Below, piece after piece: positions 1 through 5,940 of a stretch of 6,511 nt of DNA. Made by a program: the position numbers and the translations under genes. How positions within the stretch are numbered: the stretch's first letter is position 1; each line of letters begins with the position of its first letter. The DNA comes from an uncultured Alistipes sp. Its GTDB lineage: Bacteria > Bacteroidota > Bacteroidia > Bacteroidales > Rikenellaceae. The stretch spans positions 1 to 6,511 of the forward strand of contig CAMWGZ010000072.1 in assembly GCA_947173915.1 (NCBI GenBank). The letters are read 5' to 3'. A model generated the notes under the pieces. That model was not told where the DNA came from. It ran no database searches and saw only the letters and a program-made list of their open reading frames with translations.

Positions 1-222
1 GAAAACACGGTCGAGGGACGTTTCTCGACGGCCGATGCCAGCGAGAGCAGACTCTATTTCGAGCAGGTGCGCATCCCGCTCTACAATGCTTCGGGGCGGG
101 CGATCGATGCCCGGGGATGGGCCAACGGGCTGCGCCGCGAGCTGCGCGAGCGCTACGGCATCGAGTCGAAACTCTCGATGCGCGGTCTGGGGCAGGCGAT
201 GCTGACCCTGGGCGGAAAATAG
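1..222 (+). CDS. C-terminal end of an unrecognised protein (partial)
   Basis: The first frame is open from base 1 to a tandem stop (TAG then TAA at 220-225) and gives the last 73 residues of a protein whose start lies upstream of the window. I do not recognise the family. The visible part is soluble, with alternating charged and hydrophobic residues. It has a segment that looks like beta strands (LYFEQVRIPLYN), then an amphipathic Arg/Glu-rich helix (WANGLRRELRERYGI), and ends in a small Gly-rich tail. There is no membrane segment. The next gene starts 19 bases after the stop, so it probably shares a transcript with the exported and membrane-scaffold genes downstream. It may be another envelope protein of the same set, but too little is visible to say. 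That the frame is coding is well supported by the operon layout and codon use like that of its neighbours. Confidence 0.8.
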   Translation, partial: ENTVEGRFSTADASESRLYFEQVRIPLYNASGRAIDARGWANGLRRELRERYGIESKLSMRGLGQAMLTLGGK

Positions 223-241
223 TAACGAATACGGAAAAGTC

Positions 242-1216
242 ATGTTGAGGAAACTGATCGGAGCTTTCGCAGCTCTTTTTCTCCCCGCTGCGGCGTTCGC
301 CCAGACGGATCTGGTCGCACTGACCCCCTATGTCTGCGAGGAGCTGGCGCTTCCGGCCGATGCAGGCAACACGCTCCGCCAGCGTCTGGTGCAGCTCGTG
401 ACCCAGAACGGGTTCGGTTCGCTCTCGGGCGAGTTCGTGCTCACCCCCAACGTGCTGGTCATCGACAAGCAGGCGACGGCGACCGCTCCGGCGCAGTTCA
501 TCGTCGATCTGGAGCTTTCGCTCTTCGTGATCGCCCTGCAGGAGCAGATCGTGATCGACGAGACTTCGGTTTCGCTCCGGGGAATCGGCCGCACGGAGGC
601 TAAGGCCTGGATTGCGGCGATCAACCAGCTCAAACCCCGCACGCCGGCGCTCCGGAACTTCATGGAGCGGACGCGCGGGAGGATCGTCGATTACTATGCG
701 CAGCGGACCCCCGTGCTGATCGCCAAGGCGCAGTCGCTGGCCGACCGCGAATGCTACGAGGAGGCGATCGCCGTGCTCGATGCCATTCCCGAGTGCGTGC
801 CGGAGTATGCCTCCGTCGCCCGGTTGAAGGTCGATGTGGCCACGCAGCTGCTCGACCGCGTGGCGCAGACGGCGATTCAGCGGGCGCGGGTCGAGATGGC
901 CAAAGGCAACCATGCCGAAGCGATGGATGCGTTGCTGGCCGTCAATCCCGCCAGCAACCTGGCCGGCGAGGCTTACGGGATGATCGACACGATCGTCCGC
1001 AGGATGAGCGAAGCCGAGCGTGCCGCCCGCGAGGCGGAGCTGGCGCGTCTGGAGCGCGAGCGGGAGGATGCGCAGCGTGCCTTCGACAACAACATGATGC
1101 TCGAAAAGATGCGTCTGGAGGCTGCCTCGAAGCAGGCCGCGGCGCAGGCGCAGGCCGCTGCCGAAAAGAGTGTCGGCGAAGCGTCGTCGTGGCTTTTCGG
1201 CAAGCTGCTCCGGTAG
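242..1216 (+). CDS. exported protein with N-terminal globular domain and C-terminal coiled coil, function unknown
   Basis: The product is 324 residues. Residues 1-20 form a clear type I signal peptide (positive MLRK, a hydrophobic core, and AFA before Gln21), so the mature protein is periplasmic or surface-associated; no lipobox is present. Residues about 23-150 form a compact alpha/beta region ending in a helix with the sequence RIVDYY. Similar domains occur in unnamed Bacteroidota proteins I recall, but I cannot assign a Pfam name. Residues about 155-255 are helical with a TPR-like pattern (AKAQSLADRECYEEAIAVLD and MAKGNHAEAMDALLAVNP). Residues about 256-310 are rich in Glu, Arg and Ala and should form a coiled coil, followed by a short amphipathic end (SSWLFGKLLR) that could contact a membrane or partner. 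The ATG at 242 is chosen because the signal peptide starts there and A-rich sequence precedes it. Helical repeats plus a coiled coil suggest an assembly or adaptor role; this is inference. Confidence 0.88.
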   Translation: MLRKLIGAFAALFLPAAAFAQTDLVALTPYVCEELALPADAGNTLRQRLVQLVTQNGFGSLSGEFVLTPNVLVIDKQATATAPAQFIVDLELSLFVIALQEQIVIDETSVSLRGIGRTEAKAWIAAINQLKPRTPALRNFMERTRGRIVDYYAQRTPVLIAKAQSLADRECYEEAIAVLDAIPECVPEYASVARLKVDVATQLLDRVAQTAIQRARVEMAKGNHAEAMDALLAVNPASNLAGEAYGMIDTIVRRMSEAERAAREAELARLEREREDAQRAFDNNMMLEKMRLEAASKQAAAQAQAAAEKSVGEASSWLFGKLLR

Positions 1217-1231
1217 GGCGGCCGTGCCGGA

Positions 1232-1259
1232 GGGGTGGGCCGGACGACCGGACCGCCTC
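1232..1259 (+). promoter_or_regulatory. intercistronic RNA hairpin without U-tract
   Basis: Bases 1232-1243 pair with 1248-1259 around a four-base ACGA loop. The inner stem is CCGG with CCGG. After one G/A mismatch come seven more pairs, two of them G-U. The downstream sequence is AAGTAACG, not a T-run, so this is not an intrinsic terminator. It sits in the only sizeable gap of the operon, between the coiled-coil protein gene and the zinc-ribbon gene. Likely roles are stabilising the upstream message end, marking a processing site, or tuning expression of the downstream genes. The structure can be read directly; the role is inference. Confidence 0.5.
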
Positions 1260-1289
1260 AAGTAACGAATGATAAAAATACGATCGCTT

Positions 1290-2216
1290 ATGAAATGTCC
1301 GCAATGCAAGGAGGAGATGCCTCTGCTTTCGAAAGTTTGCCCCTGCTGCCAGTACGTGCTCGACGGGGAGGGCGATGCACCGCGCGTCGAACAGCTCGTC
1401 GATACGCTGGAGCAGATACTGTTCGCGGTCAAGAGCCTGCCGGCACCCTCGTTCGCCTCGGGGCTGCGTGCGCTCGGGTGCGTGCTCGCTCCGGTGGTGG
1501 CGCTCGCCTGCTCCGTCGTGGCGCTCCTGAGCGGGGCGGGGCTGTTCTGGATTCTGGCCGGGCTGTTCTGGCTGCTGACCGTCGTGGCGCTGGTCCGCCG
1601 TTTTGGCCGCAGCCGGGCATCGTCGCAGACGGTGCGCGAACTGAAGAATCGCTACGACTACAACGAAAGGATCGCGCGCCGCAATTTCGGGAAGAATCCC
1701 GAGGTGGCGCGTCTGCTGGCCGAGATCCGGAGCGAGATCGAGGCGGCCGAGGCGGAGTGGCGCGCCGCGCTGCGGCGAACGGTCGTCCTGTGGCTCGCGG
1801 CATGCGGTGCCCTGGTGCTGTTCCTTGCCGGAGGTGCCGTCGTCAGGGGCATGAAGGCTTCCGGCGGCGGGGACTCCGGCAAGGAGAACCTCCCCGGCGA
1901 GGAGCAGACGGAGGCGGTCGCCCCCTGGCGGCAGCGGATCGAGGCCTTTGCCGCGTCGGCCGACAACAGCGATTACGGCGACAATGCCGCCCGCCTCGCC
2001 GTGCTGGACGAGGTGCTCGGATGCGGAGAGTATGAGGCGGCCGAGGAGTTCTTCTTCGATTATGCGCAGGGGCGGATGGGCGACGCGGAGTGCGCCGCAC
2101 GGATCGTGCGCGCCTATCTTGCGGCCGGTCGTCGCGACGAGGCCGTGCGGTTCGTCGATCGGGTCGCCCCGCGTTACGCTTCGGATAAGGTCAAACTGAA
2201 AAAAATGGTGCAGTGA
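1290..2216 (+). CDS. zinc-ribbon membrane protein with TPR-like C-terminal domain
   Basis: From the ATG at 1290 the product is 308 residues. It opens with a zinc ribbon at residues 3-20: Cys3-Pro-x-Cys6, ten residues, Cys17-Pro-Cys-Cys20, so Cys3, Cys6, Cys17 and Cys20 are the likely ligands and Cys19 is extra. Hydrophobic spans lie at about 61-81, 84-103 and 163-185. Between the second and third is an Arg/Glu-rich helical stretch (about 105-162). A Gly/Ser-rich linker (190-205) leads to a helical domain (about 211-308) with TPR-like spacing. By the positive-inside rule the ribbon and middle helix are cytoplasmic and the C-terminal domain periplasmic. An in-frame ATG at 1269 would add seven residues; I prefer 1290 because MKCPQC is the usual beginning of such ribbons. 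The stop is two bases before the next gene's ATG, so it is tightly coupled to the SPFH gene and is its likely partner. No known enzyme motif is visible. Confidence 0.85.
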   Translation: MKCPQCKEEMPLLSKVCPCCQYVLDGEGDAPRVEQLVDTLEQILFAVKSLPAPSFASGLRALGCVLAPVVALACSVVALLSGAGLFWILAGLFWLLTVVALVRRFGRSRASSQTVRELKNRYDYNERIARRNFGKNPEVARLLAEIRSEIEAAEAEWRAALRRTVVLWLAACGALVLFLAGGAVVRGMKASGGGDSGKENLPGEEQTEAVAPWRQRIEAFAASADNSDYGDNAARLAVLDEVLGCGEYEAAEEFFFDYAQGRMGDAECAARIVRAYLAAGRRDEAVRFVDRVAPRYASDKVKLKKMVQ

Positions 2217-2218
2217 TT

Positions 2219-3520
2219 ATGGGATTGTTCGCGAAAAACAGAAACGAGGGCGGATTGGCCGATGTGATCCGCTGCGACCAGAGCGACTATCTGGTCTGGA
2301 AATGGTCGCCGGGCGGGGTGCCGAGCCGGCGCGAGAACGAAATCCGCTGGGGCAGCGCCCTGCGCGTCAAGGAGGGCGAGGTGGCCGTGTTCGTCTATCG
2401 CCAGAACGACGGACGCGAGATGGACTATTTCGAGGGGCCGCTCGACGTGTCGCTGCGTACGGCCAATTTCCCGATTCTGTCGGGACTGCTCGGAAAGGCT
2501 TTCGGCGGCAGCTCGCCTTTCCAGGCGGAGGTCTATTTCGTCAATCTGGCGGGCAATATCCGGCTGCCGTTCTTCATTCCGTCGTTCGACGTGTCGGACC
2601 CCCGCTACCTGGACTACGTGGTGCCGGTAACGGTCAAGGGGCAGCTGCTGCTCAACATTACCGATTACAAGGCCTTCATCCGCCTGCACCGCATGGTGCA
2701 GTTCGATCTGGACGATTTCGCGGCCGAGGTGCGCGCCTCCGTCGTCCGCTACGCCAAGTCGGTCATTACCAACGCCCCGATTCAGGGGCAGATTCCCGTG
2801 TTGCAGATCGAGCGCCGCATCGACGAGATTACGGAGCTGGTCGAGGGAAAGCTGCGTCCGGTGCTGGGCGACGACTTCGGGGTCAATCTCAAGCGTCTGG
2901 ATCTTTCCGACATTTCGCTCGACAAGGAGTCTGCGGGCTATGCCGATCTGTACGAGATCACCACGCAGCAGGCCTCCGAGCTGACCCGGGCCCGCACGAA
3001 GGATACCGTCGAGCGGTTGCAGATGGGGCGCGATATCGACTTCAAGCGTCAGAGCCTGGGTGCCGAGAGCGAGTATTTCGCCGCGCACCGGCTCAACCAG
3101 CAGACCGAAGTGGCCCGGACGGCTGCCGAGAGCCTCGGCGAGCTGGGCGGTGCCGGACTGGGCGGCGGCGACGGGATCAATCCTGCCGGCATGATGGCGG
3201 GCATGATGCTGGGCGGAGCCGTCGGCGGCAACATGGCGCAGATGATGAACGGCATGATGGGCGGCATGCAGCAGCAGGGGGCGGCCGTGCCTCCGCCGGT
3301 GGGGCAAACTCCGCCGCCGCTGCCCGGCGCGATGTTCTATGTGGCCGTAAACGGGCAGCAGACGGGGCCTTTTCCGCAGGAGACGATCGCCCGGATGGTC
3401 GCCGAGGGGCGCATCGCGCGCGACACGCTCGTCTGGAAGCAGGGCATGGCCGCCTGGGAGCGGGCGGCCGGCGTTTCGGAGCTGACCGGAATGTTCTCGG
3501 ATGTACCACCTCAATTGTAA
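2219..3520 (+). CDS. SPFH/Band 7 protein of the COG4260 (YdjI-like, 'virion core protein') type with C-terminal GYF_2 domain
   Basis: The product is 433 residues without signal peptide or membrane span. Residues about 12-260 match the COG4260 branch of the SPFH/stomatin/prohibitin superfamily: an opening LADVIRCD..YLVWKW, GSALRVKEGEVAVFVY, LRTANFPIL, GGSSPFQAEVYFVN, and the long helix region around 163-265. Such proteins oligomerise as scaffolds on the cytoplasmic side of membranes. Residues about 309-350 are a Gly/Met-rich linker with ten Met in 26 residues, and 358-370 are proline-rich. Residues about 372-427 are a GYF_2 (DUF4339-like) domain: YVAVNGQQTGPFP at the start and LVWKQGMAAWERA at the end. 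Other members of the group, as I recall, end in a zinc ribbon; here a ribbon is instead in the preceding gene. An in-frame GTG at 2213 overlaps the previous stop, but the ATG at 2219 gives the expected MGLF start. Family assignment is strong; cellular role is inferred. Confidence 0.92.
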   Translation: MGLFAKNRNEGGLADVIRCDQSDYLVWKWSPGGVPSRRENEIRWGSALRVKEGEVAVFVYRQNDGREMDYFEGPLDVSLRTANFPILSGLLGKAFGGSSPFQAEVYFVNLAGNIRLPFFIPSFDVSDPRYLDYVVPVTVKGQLLLNITDYKAFIRLHRMVQFDLDDFAAEVRASVVRYAKSVITNAPIQGQIPVLQIERRIDEITELVEGKLRPVLGDDFGVNLKRLDLSDISLDKESAGYADLYEITTQQASELTRARTKDTVERLQMGRDIDFKRQSLGAESEYFAAHRLNQQTEVARTAAESLGELGGAGLGGGDGINPAGMMAGMMLGGAVGGNMAQMMNGMMGGMQQQGAAVPPPVGQTPPPLPGAMFYVAVNGQQTGPFPQETIARMVAEGRIARDTLVWKQGMAAWERAAGVSELTGMFSDVPPQL

Positions 3521-3526
3521 CGCGAT

Positions 3527-3880
3527 ATGATGAAGATCAATGTTGTCCCCGCGCTGCTGGCGCTGGCCCTCGGAGGGCTGATGCTCTACGGATTCCTCGC
3601 TTTCGGCGCTGCGACGTGGATTTCGGTCGTCGCCGCCGTCATGGCGACCTGGATGCTGGTTTCTTTGGTCGCGGTGCGCATCGCGGCGGGACCGCACCGC
3701 ACGATGCTTTTCCGCACGGTCTCGGCCGTGCTGCTGGTCGTGACCTTCGCGGCGAACGTCTGCTTCGCCTGCTTTGCGGCGGGACAGGCGGCGGTCGTGC
3801 TGTTCGACGGAGTGGCGGTCGTGGGCTGGGCTGCGGCCCTCTATGCGGCCGTGTCGTCCGGCAAACGCGAACGGGAGTAG
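3527..3880 (+). CDS. small four-helix integral membrane protein, function unknown
   Basis: The product is 117 residues and almost entirely hydrophobic. Four membrane spans are apparent at about 5-25, 28-50, 62-85 and 89-109, with a short positively charged segment (RIAAGPHR) between the second and third and a charged end (SGKRERE). Both termini should therefore face the cytoplasm. I recognise no family motif, catalytic residue or substrate-binding signature. Two adjacent ATGs (3527 and 3530) could each start it. The gene follows the SPFH gene by six bases and precedes the next gene by eleven, so it is clearly part of the same operon. SPFH proteins commonly associate with small membrane proteins, and this is a plausible membrane anchor for the scaffold, but that is inference from position only. 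Confidence 0.8.
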   Translation: MMKINVVPALLALALGGLMLYGFLAFGAATWISVVAAVMATWMLVSLVAVRIAAGPHRTMLFRTVSAVLLVVTFAANVCFACFAAGQAAVVLFDGVAVVGWAAALYAAVSSGKRERE

Positions 3881-3891
3881 CGGGGGTGCCT

Positions 3892-5184
3892 ATGAGACGG
3901 TTCGTTTTGTCGCTGCTGCTGCTTGCCGCGTCTCTTCCGTGCATGGCCCAGAAGGAGAAAGTCGTGGAGCGCAGTGCTCGGAAGGTGCCCGAATGGCTGG
4001 GAAAATCGTCTTCCGACTGCTTCTCGGTCGTGGCGACGGCTCCGGAACTGGGCGATGCGCAGCGCCGGTGTCTGGAGTATATCCGCCAGCATATCGTCAC
4101 GACCATCGCGGCCAACATTACCTCCGAGGAGCGTTTCCGTCAGGAGCAGAGCGCCTGCGACGGGGTGGTTTCGCTGCTCTCGCACTACGCCTCGGATGTC
4201 ACTACGCAGGGGGCCGCAATCCCCTATCTGTGCGGCATCTCGCTTTCGCGGGCCTCGGACGTATATTGGGAGCGCCGCTTCGTGCGGGAGAAAAAGAGCT
4301 ATTACTATATCTGCCATGTGTGGTATCCTTTCTCCGCGCTGGAGCGTGCGGAGGCGATCGAAGCCTTCCGCAGCCTCGATGCGGCCCGTTATGCCCGCCT
4401 GAAGGAGATCGAGGAGGAGTTCGGCCGCTTCACGGAGCTGAGCTGGCTCGAACAGGCCGCCACGGCGCTCGATCCGCTGATCGGCTATTTCTTCGACTCG
4501 GACCGCCGAAGCCAGGCCGAGAACCTGCGACAGCGCTGCCGCCAGGCATGCGGCGAGGTCGCCCTGATCTGCGACAGCGCCCGGCTGGGAGCCTGCTACT
4601 ACCACTTCACGCTGCACGGCCGGCGCGTCACGACCGATCGGGCGCCCCGGCTGCGGAGCGACTACGCGACCGCTCTGCGCGTGATGCGGAACGGGGACGA
4701 CGGCTATGTGCTGCTCTACGACGAGGCGGGCATCGCGGGCGAGGAGAACACCGTCGAGGCGGTCTATACCTTCGGCGGTCGCCGCCTGCGCCACCTCTTC
4801 GCGTTCGATCCCGACGAGGGGAAGGTCGCCGTGCGGCCCTACGGTACGGTCGGGGTTGAGCGGATCGGCTGCGACGCTTCGGGATGCCCCCTGTGGCGGG
4901 TCTGCGTGCCGCTGCGTGCGAAGACCGACACCCGTTTCGAGGTGCTGCATGCCGAGGTGCGTCTGTCCGAAGCGGCGCATGCGCTGCGTGCGGAGTCCGA
5001 AGAGCCTCTGGCCGTTTTCGAGGGGTGCGGCGAGCACACGCTGCGCTTCGAGACAGCCGCACCCGAGATCGGGGGCCGTCGCGGCATCTTGGGTGCGGGA
5101 TGGTTGCGCGTGCGTGCCGCCGGTTCGTGCGAGACGCGGGACGTGCGTTTCGATTTGCCCTGTGAACTTATTGTCGAACGTTAA
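3892..5184 (+). CDS. exported LPP20-like protein with unknown C-terminal domain
   Basis: The product is 430 residues. Residues 1-19 are a type I signal peptide (MRRF, a Leu-rich core, CMA before Gln20). The Cys at 17 is preceded by Pro and so is not a lipobox. Residues about 31-155 resemble the LPP20/FlgT-like fold: KVPEWL near the start, a long helix (AQRRCLEYIRQHIVTTIAANITSEE), then a strand pattern ending in SDVYWERRFVREKKSYYYICHVWYPF. Residues about 156-225 are helical. Residues about 226-430 are rich in strands and contain several cysteines, suggesting disulfides in the periplasm; I recognise no family there. The ATG at 3892 is supported by the signal peptide. The next gene, 14 bases on, encodes a shorter LPP20-like lipoprotein, so the pair may act together at the envelope. 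The LPP20 assignment is by residue pattern and moderately sure; the C-terminal half is unassigned. Confidence 0.85.
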   Translation: MRRFVLSLLLLAASLPCMAQKEKVVERSARKVPEWLGKSSSDCFSVVATAPELGDAQRRCLEYIRQHIVTTIAANITSEERFRQEQSACDGVVSLLSHYASDVTTQGAAIPYLCGISLSRASDVYWERRFVREKKSYYYICHVWYPFSALERAEAIEAFRSLDAARYARLKEIEEEFGRFTELSWLEQAATALDPLIGYFFDSDRRSQAENLRQRCRQACGEVALICDSARLGACYYHFTLHGRRVTTDRAPRLRSDYATALRVMRNGDDGYVLLYDEAGIAGEENTVEAVYTFGGRRLRHLFAFDPDEGKVAVRPYGTVGVERIGCDASGCPLWRVCVPLRAKTDTRFEVLHAEVRLSEAAHALRAESEEPLAVFEGCGEHTLRFETAAPEIGGRRGILGAGWLRVRAAGSCETRDVRFDLPCELIVER

Positions 5185-5198
5185 ATAATGAAAATGTT

Positions 5199-5774
5199 AT
5201 GAGAAAAACGATGCTGATCGCAGGGTCGCTGGCTCTGCTGCTTTTGGGCGCATGTTCTTCTTCGAAAAAGGCGGCGCGCGTGCTGAAATCCGATATGGTG
5301 GAGGTGGCCCTGCCTCTGAGCGGTCCCCAGTACCGCACCGACGCGGAATTTTATCGTGCCGTGCAGAGCGGCGTGAGTCCCGAGATGGCGATGGCCAAGA
5401 AGATCGCCATGCAGAATGCCCGTCAGGAGATCGCGGCAGCCGTGCAGACCGATCTTTCGAGCGTTACGGAGAACTATGCCAAGTCGCGCCAGCTGCCCAG
5501 CGAGGAGCAGCGCAGCTACGAGGAGCGCATGACGGAGCTGACCTATTCGATCGTGAAGCAGACGCTGACCGGTGCGACCCTTGCCGACGAGAAACTTTTC
5601 CGCGAACAGAACGGCGATTACCGCCATTTTGTTTGCATGGAGGTAAACAAGGAGGAGCTGAAGAACCGCGTGCTCGACCGGATGAAGCGCGACGAACGGC
5701 TGAACTCCGACTTCGAGTACGAGCAGTTCAAGAAGATCTACGAGCAGAAGCTCGCCGACTATTCGGCCGAATAG
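5199..5774 (+). CDS. LPP20-like lipoprotein
   Basis: The product is 191 residues. Residues 1-18 are a type II signal peptide, with the lipobox Leu16-Gly17-Ala18-Cys19 giving a lipidated Cys19. The residues after it are Ser-Ser-Ser-Lys-Lys, lacking the acidic signal that sends lipoproteins to the surface in Bacteroidota, so the protein probably stays in the periplasm on the inner leaflet of the outer membrane or on the inner membrane. Residues about 62-150 fit the LPP20 pattern: PEMAMAKKIAMQNARQEIAAAVQTDLSSVTENYAKS (a long helix), then a helical insert, and a strand ending YRHFVCMEVNKEELKN. Residues about 151-191 are a charged helical tail. It is the last gene of the operon, followed 23 bases later by the terminator stem. 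LPP20-type proteins are known from Helicobacter and elsewhere; their molecular role is poorly defined. The lipoprotein call is firm; the family call is good. Confidence 0.88.
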   Translation: MRKTMLIAGSLALLLLGACSSSKKAARVLKSDMVEVALPLSGPQYRTDAEFYRAVQSGVSPEMAMAKKIAMQNARQEIAAAVQTDLSSVTENYAKSRQLPSEEQRSYEERMTELTYSIVKQTLTGATLADEKLFREQNGDYRHFVCMEVNKEELKNRVLDRMKRDERLNSDFEYEQFKKIYEQKLADYSAE

Positions 5775-5797
5775 TCGCTGCGCATGGCTGCCCGCTG

Positions 5798-5840
5798 CGG
5801 CGTTCCGTCTCCCGAAAGGGGCGGAACGCCGTTTCTTTTT
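5798..5840 (+). terminator. intrinsic terminator of the SPFH operon
   Basis: The arms CGGCGTTCCG (5798-5807) and CGGAACGCCG (5822-5831) are perfectly complementary over ten bases. Inside them CCC and GGG (5811-5813, 5818-5820) pair around a GAAA tetraloop. A T-rich run (TTTCTTTTT, 5832-5840) follows directly. This is a textbook Rho-independent terminator, 23 bases after the lipoprotein stop, and it separates the operon from the BlaI/BlaR unit. Confidence 0.95.
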
Positions 5841-5851
5841 GCGGGGCGGGC

Positions 5852-5869
5852 GGATGGATGGATGGATGG
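5852..5869. repeat. GGAT tetranucleotide tandem repeat, 4.5 copies
   Basis: GGAT is repeated four times at 5852-5867 with a further GG, in non-coding sequence between the terminator and the AT-rich promoter island. Short repeats of this kind can change copy number by slippage, but this one is short and lies about 90 bases upstream of the -33 element of the predicted promoter, so an effect on expression is doubtful. Confidence 0.85.
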
Positions 5870-5898
5870 TCGGAGGCTGGTAGATTTTTTCTTTTATT

Positions 5899-5917
5899 CT
5901 AATTGTGTTGTAATTAG
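5899..5917. promoter_or_regulatory. inverted repeat upstream of the repressor gene, possible operator 1
   Basis: CTAATT (5899-5904) and AATTAG (5912-5917) form perfect six-base arms around a seven-base spacer. The position, about 40 bases upstream of the predicted -33 element in the control region of a BlaI-family repressor gene, suggests a binding site for a dimeric regulator. It does not contain the TACA..TGTA core known for staphylococcal BlaI/MecI sites, so which protein binds is open. It is AT-rich sequence, where such dyads can arise by chance. Confidence 0.35.
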
Positions 5918-5940
5918 TGTGTTCTGATGATGTTTTATTT

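Larger units (their letters stand above)
221..1270 (+). repeat. AGTAACGAAT decamer, two copies upstream of two start codons
   Basis: The ten bases AGTAACGAAT occur at 221-230 and again at 1261-1270, each just after the stop region of one gene and 12 or 20 bases before the ATG of the next (ATG at 242 and 1290). A degraded version (GTAACGcgAT) lies at 3517-3526 before the ATG at 3527. The position suggests a translation-initiation context or shared leader for co-transcribed genes. The span given covers the two exact copies; the coding sequence between them is not part of the repeat. With only two exact copies it could be chance. Confidence 0.3.

Noticed and set aside
2219..3520. A viral or phage origin suggested by the old family name 'virion core protein'
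   Set aside because: The name is a historical database label for COG4260. The gene sits in a cellular operon with codon use like its neighbours and no phage genes nearby.
2174..3697. A 507-codon open frame on the minus strand
   Set aside because: It lies opposite the SPFH gene, whose family match is clear. Its translation is rich in His, Arg, Gln and Leu, as expected for the antisense of GC-rich coding, and has no family-like motif.
3841..5037. A 398-codon minus-strand frame
   Set aside because: It is antisense to the LPP20-like gene, which has a signal peptide and family-like pattern; it has low-complexity composition and no recognisable domain.
2302..5184. A 960-codon plus-strand frame that would fuse the SPFH region to the LPP20-like protein
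   Set aside because: Only the part from the ATG at 3892 is real. The earlier part is Arg/Gly/Ala-rich out-of-frame sequence across two well-supported genes, and a signal peptide begins at 3892.
5188..5202. A four-residue reading frame (ATGAAAATGTTATGA) whose stop overlaps the lipoprotein ATG
   Set aside because: It could be imagined as a translational-coupling leader, but it is too short to distinguish from chance in an A-rich start region.
5811..5831. Possible second, separate small hairpin in the terminator region
   Set aside because: The CCC-GAAA-GGG pairing is the top of the main terminator stem and not an independent element.
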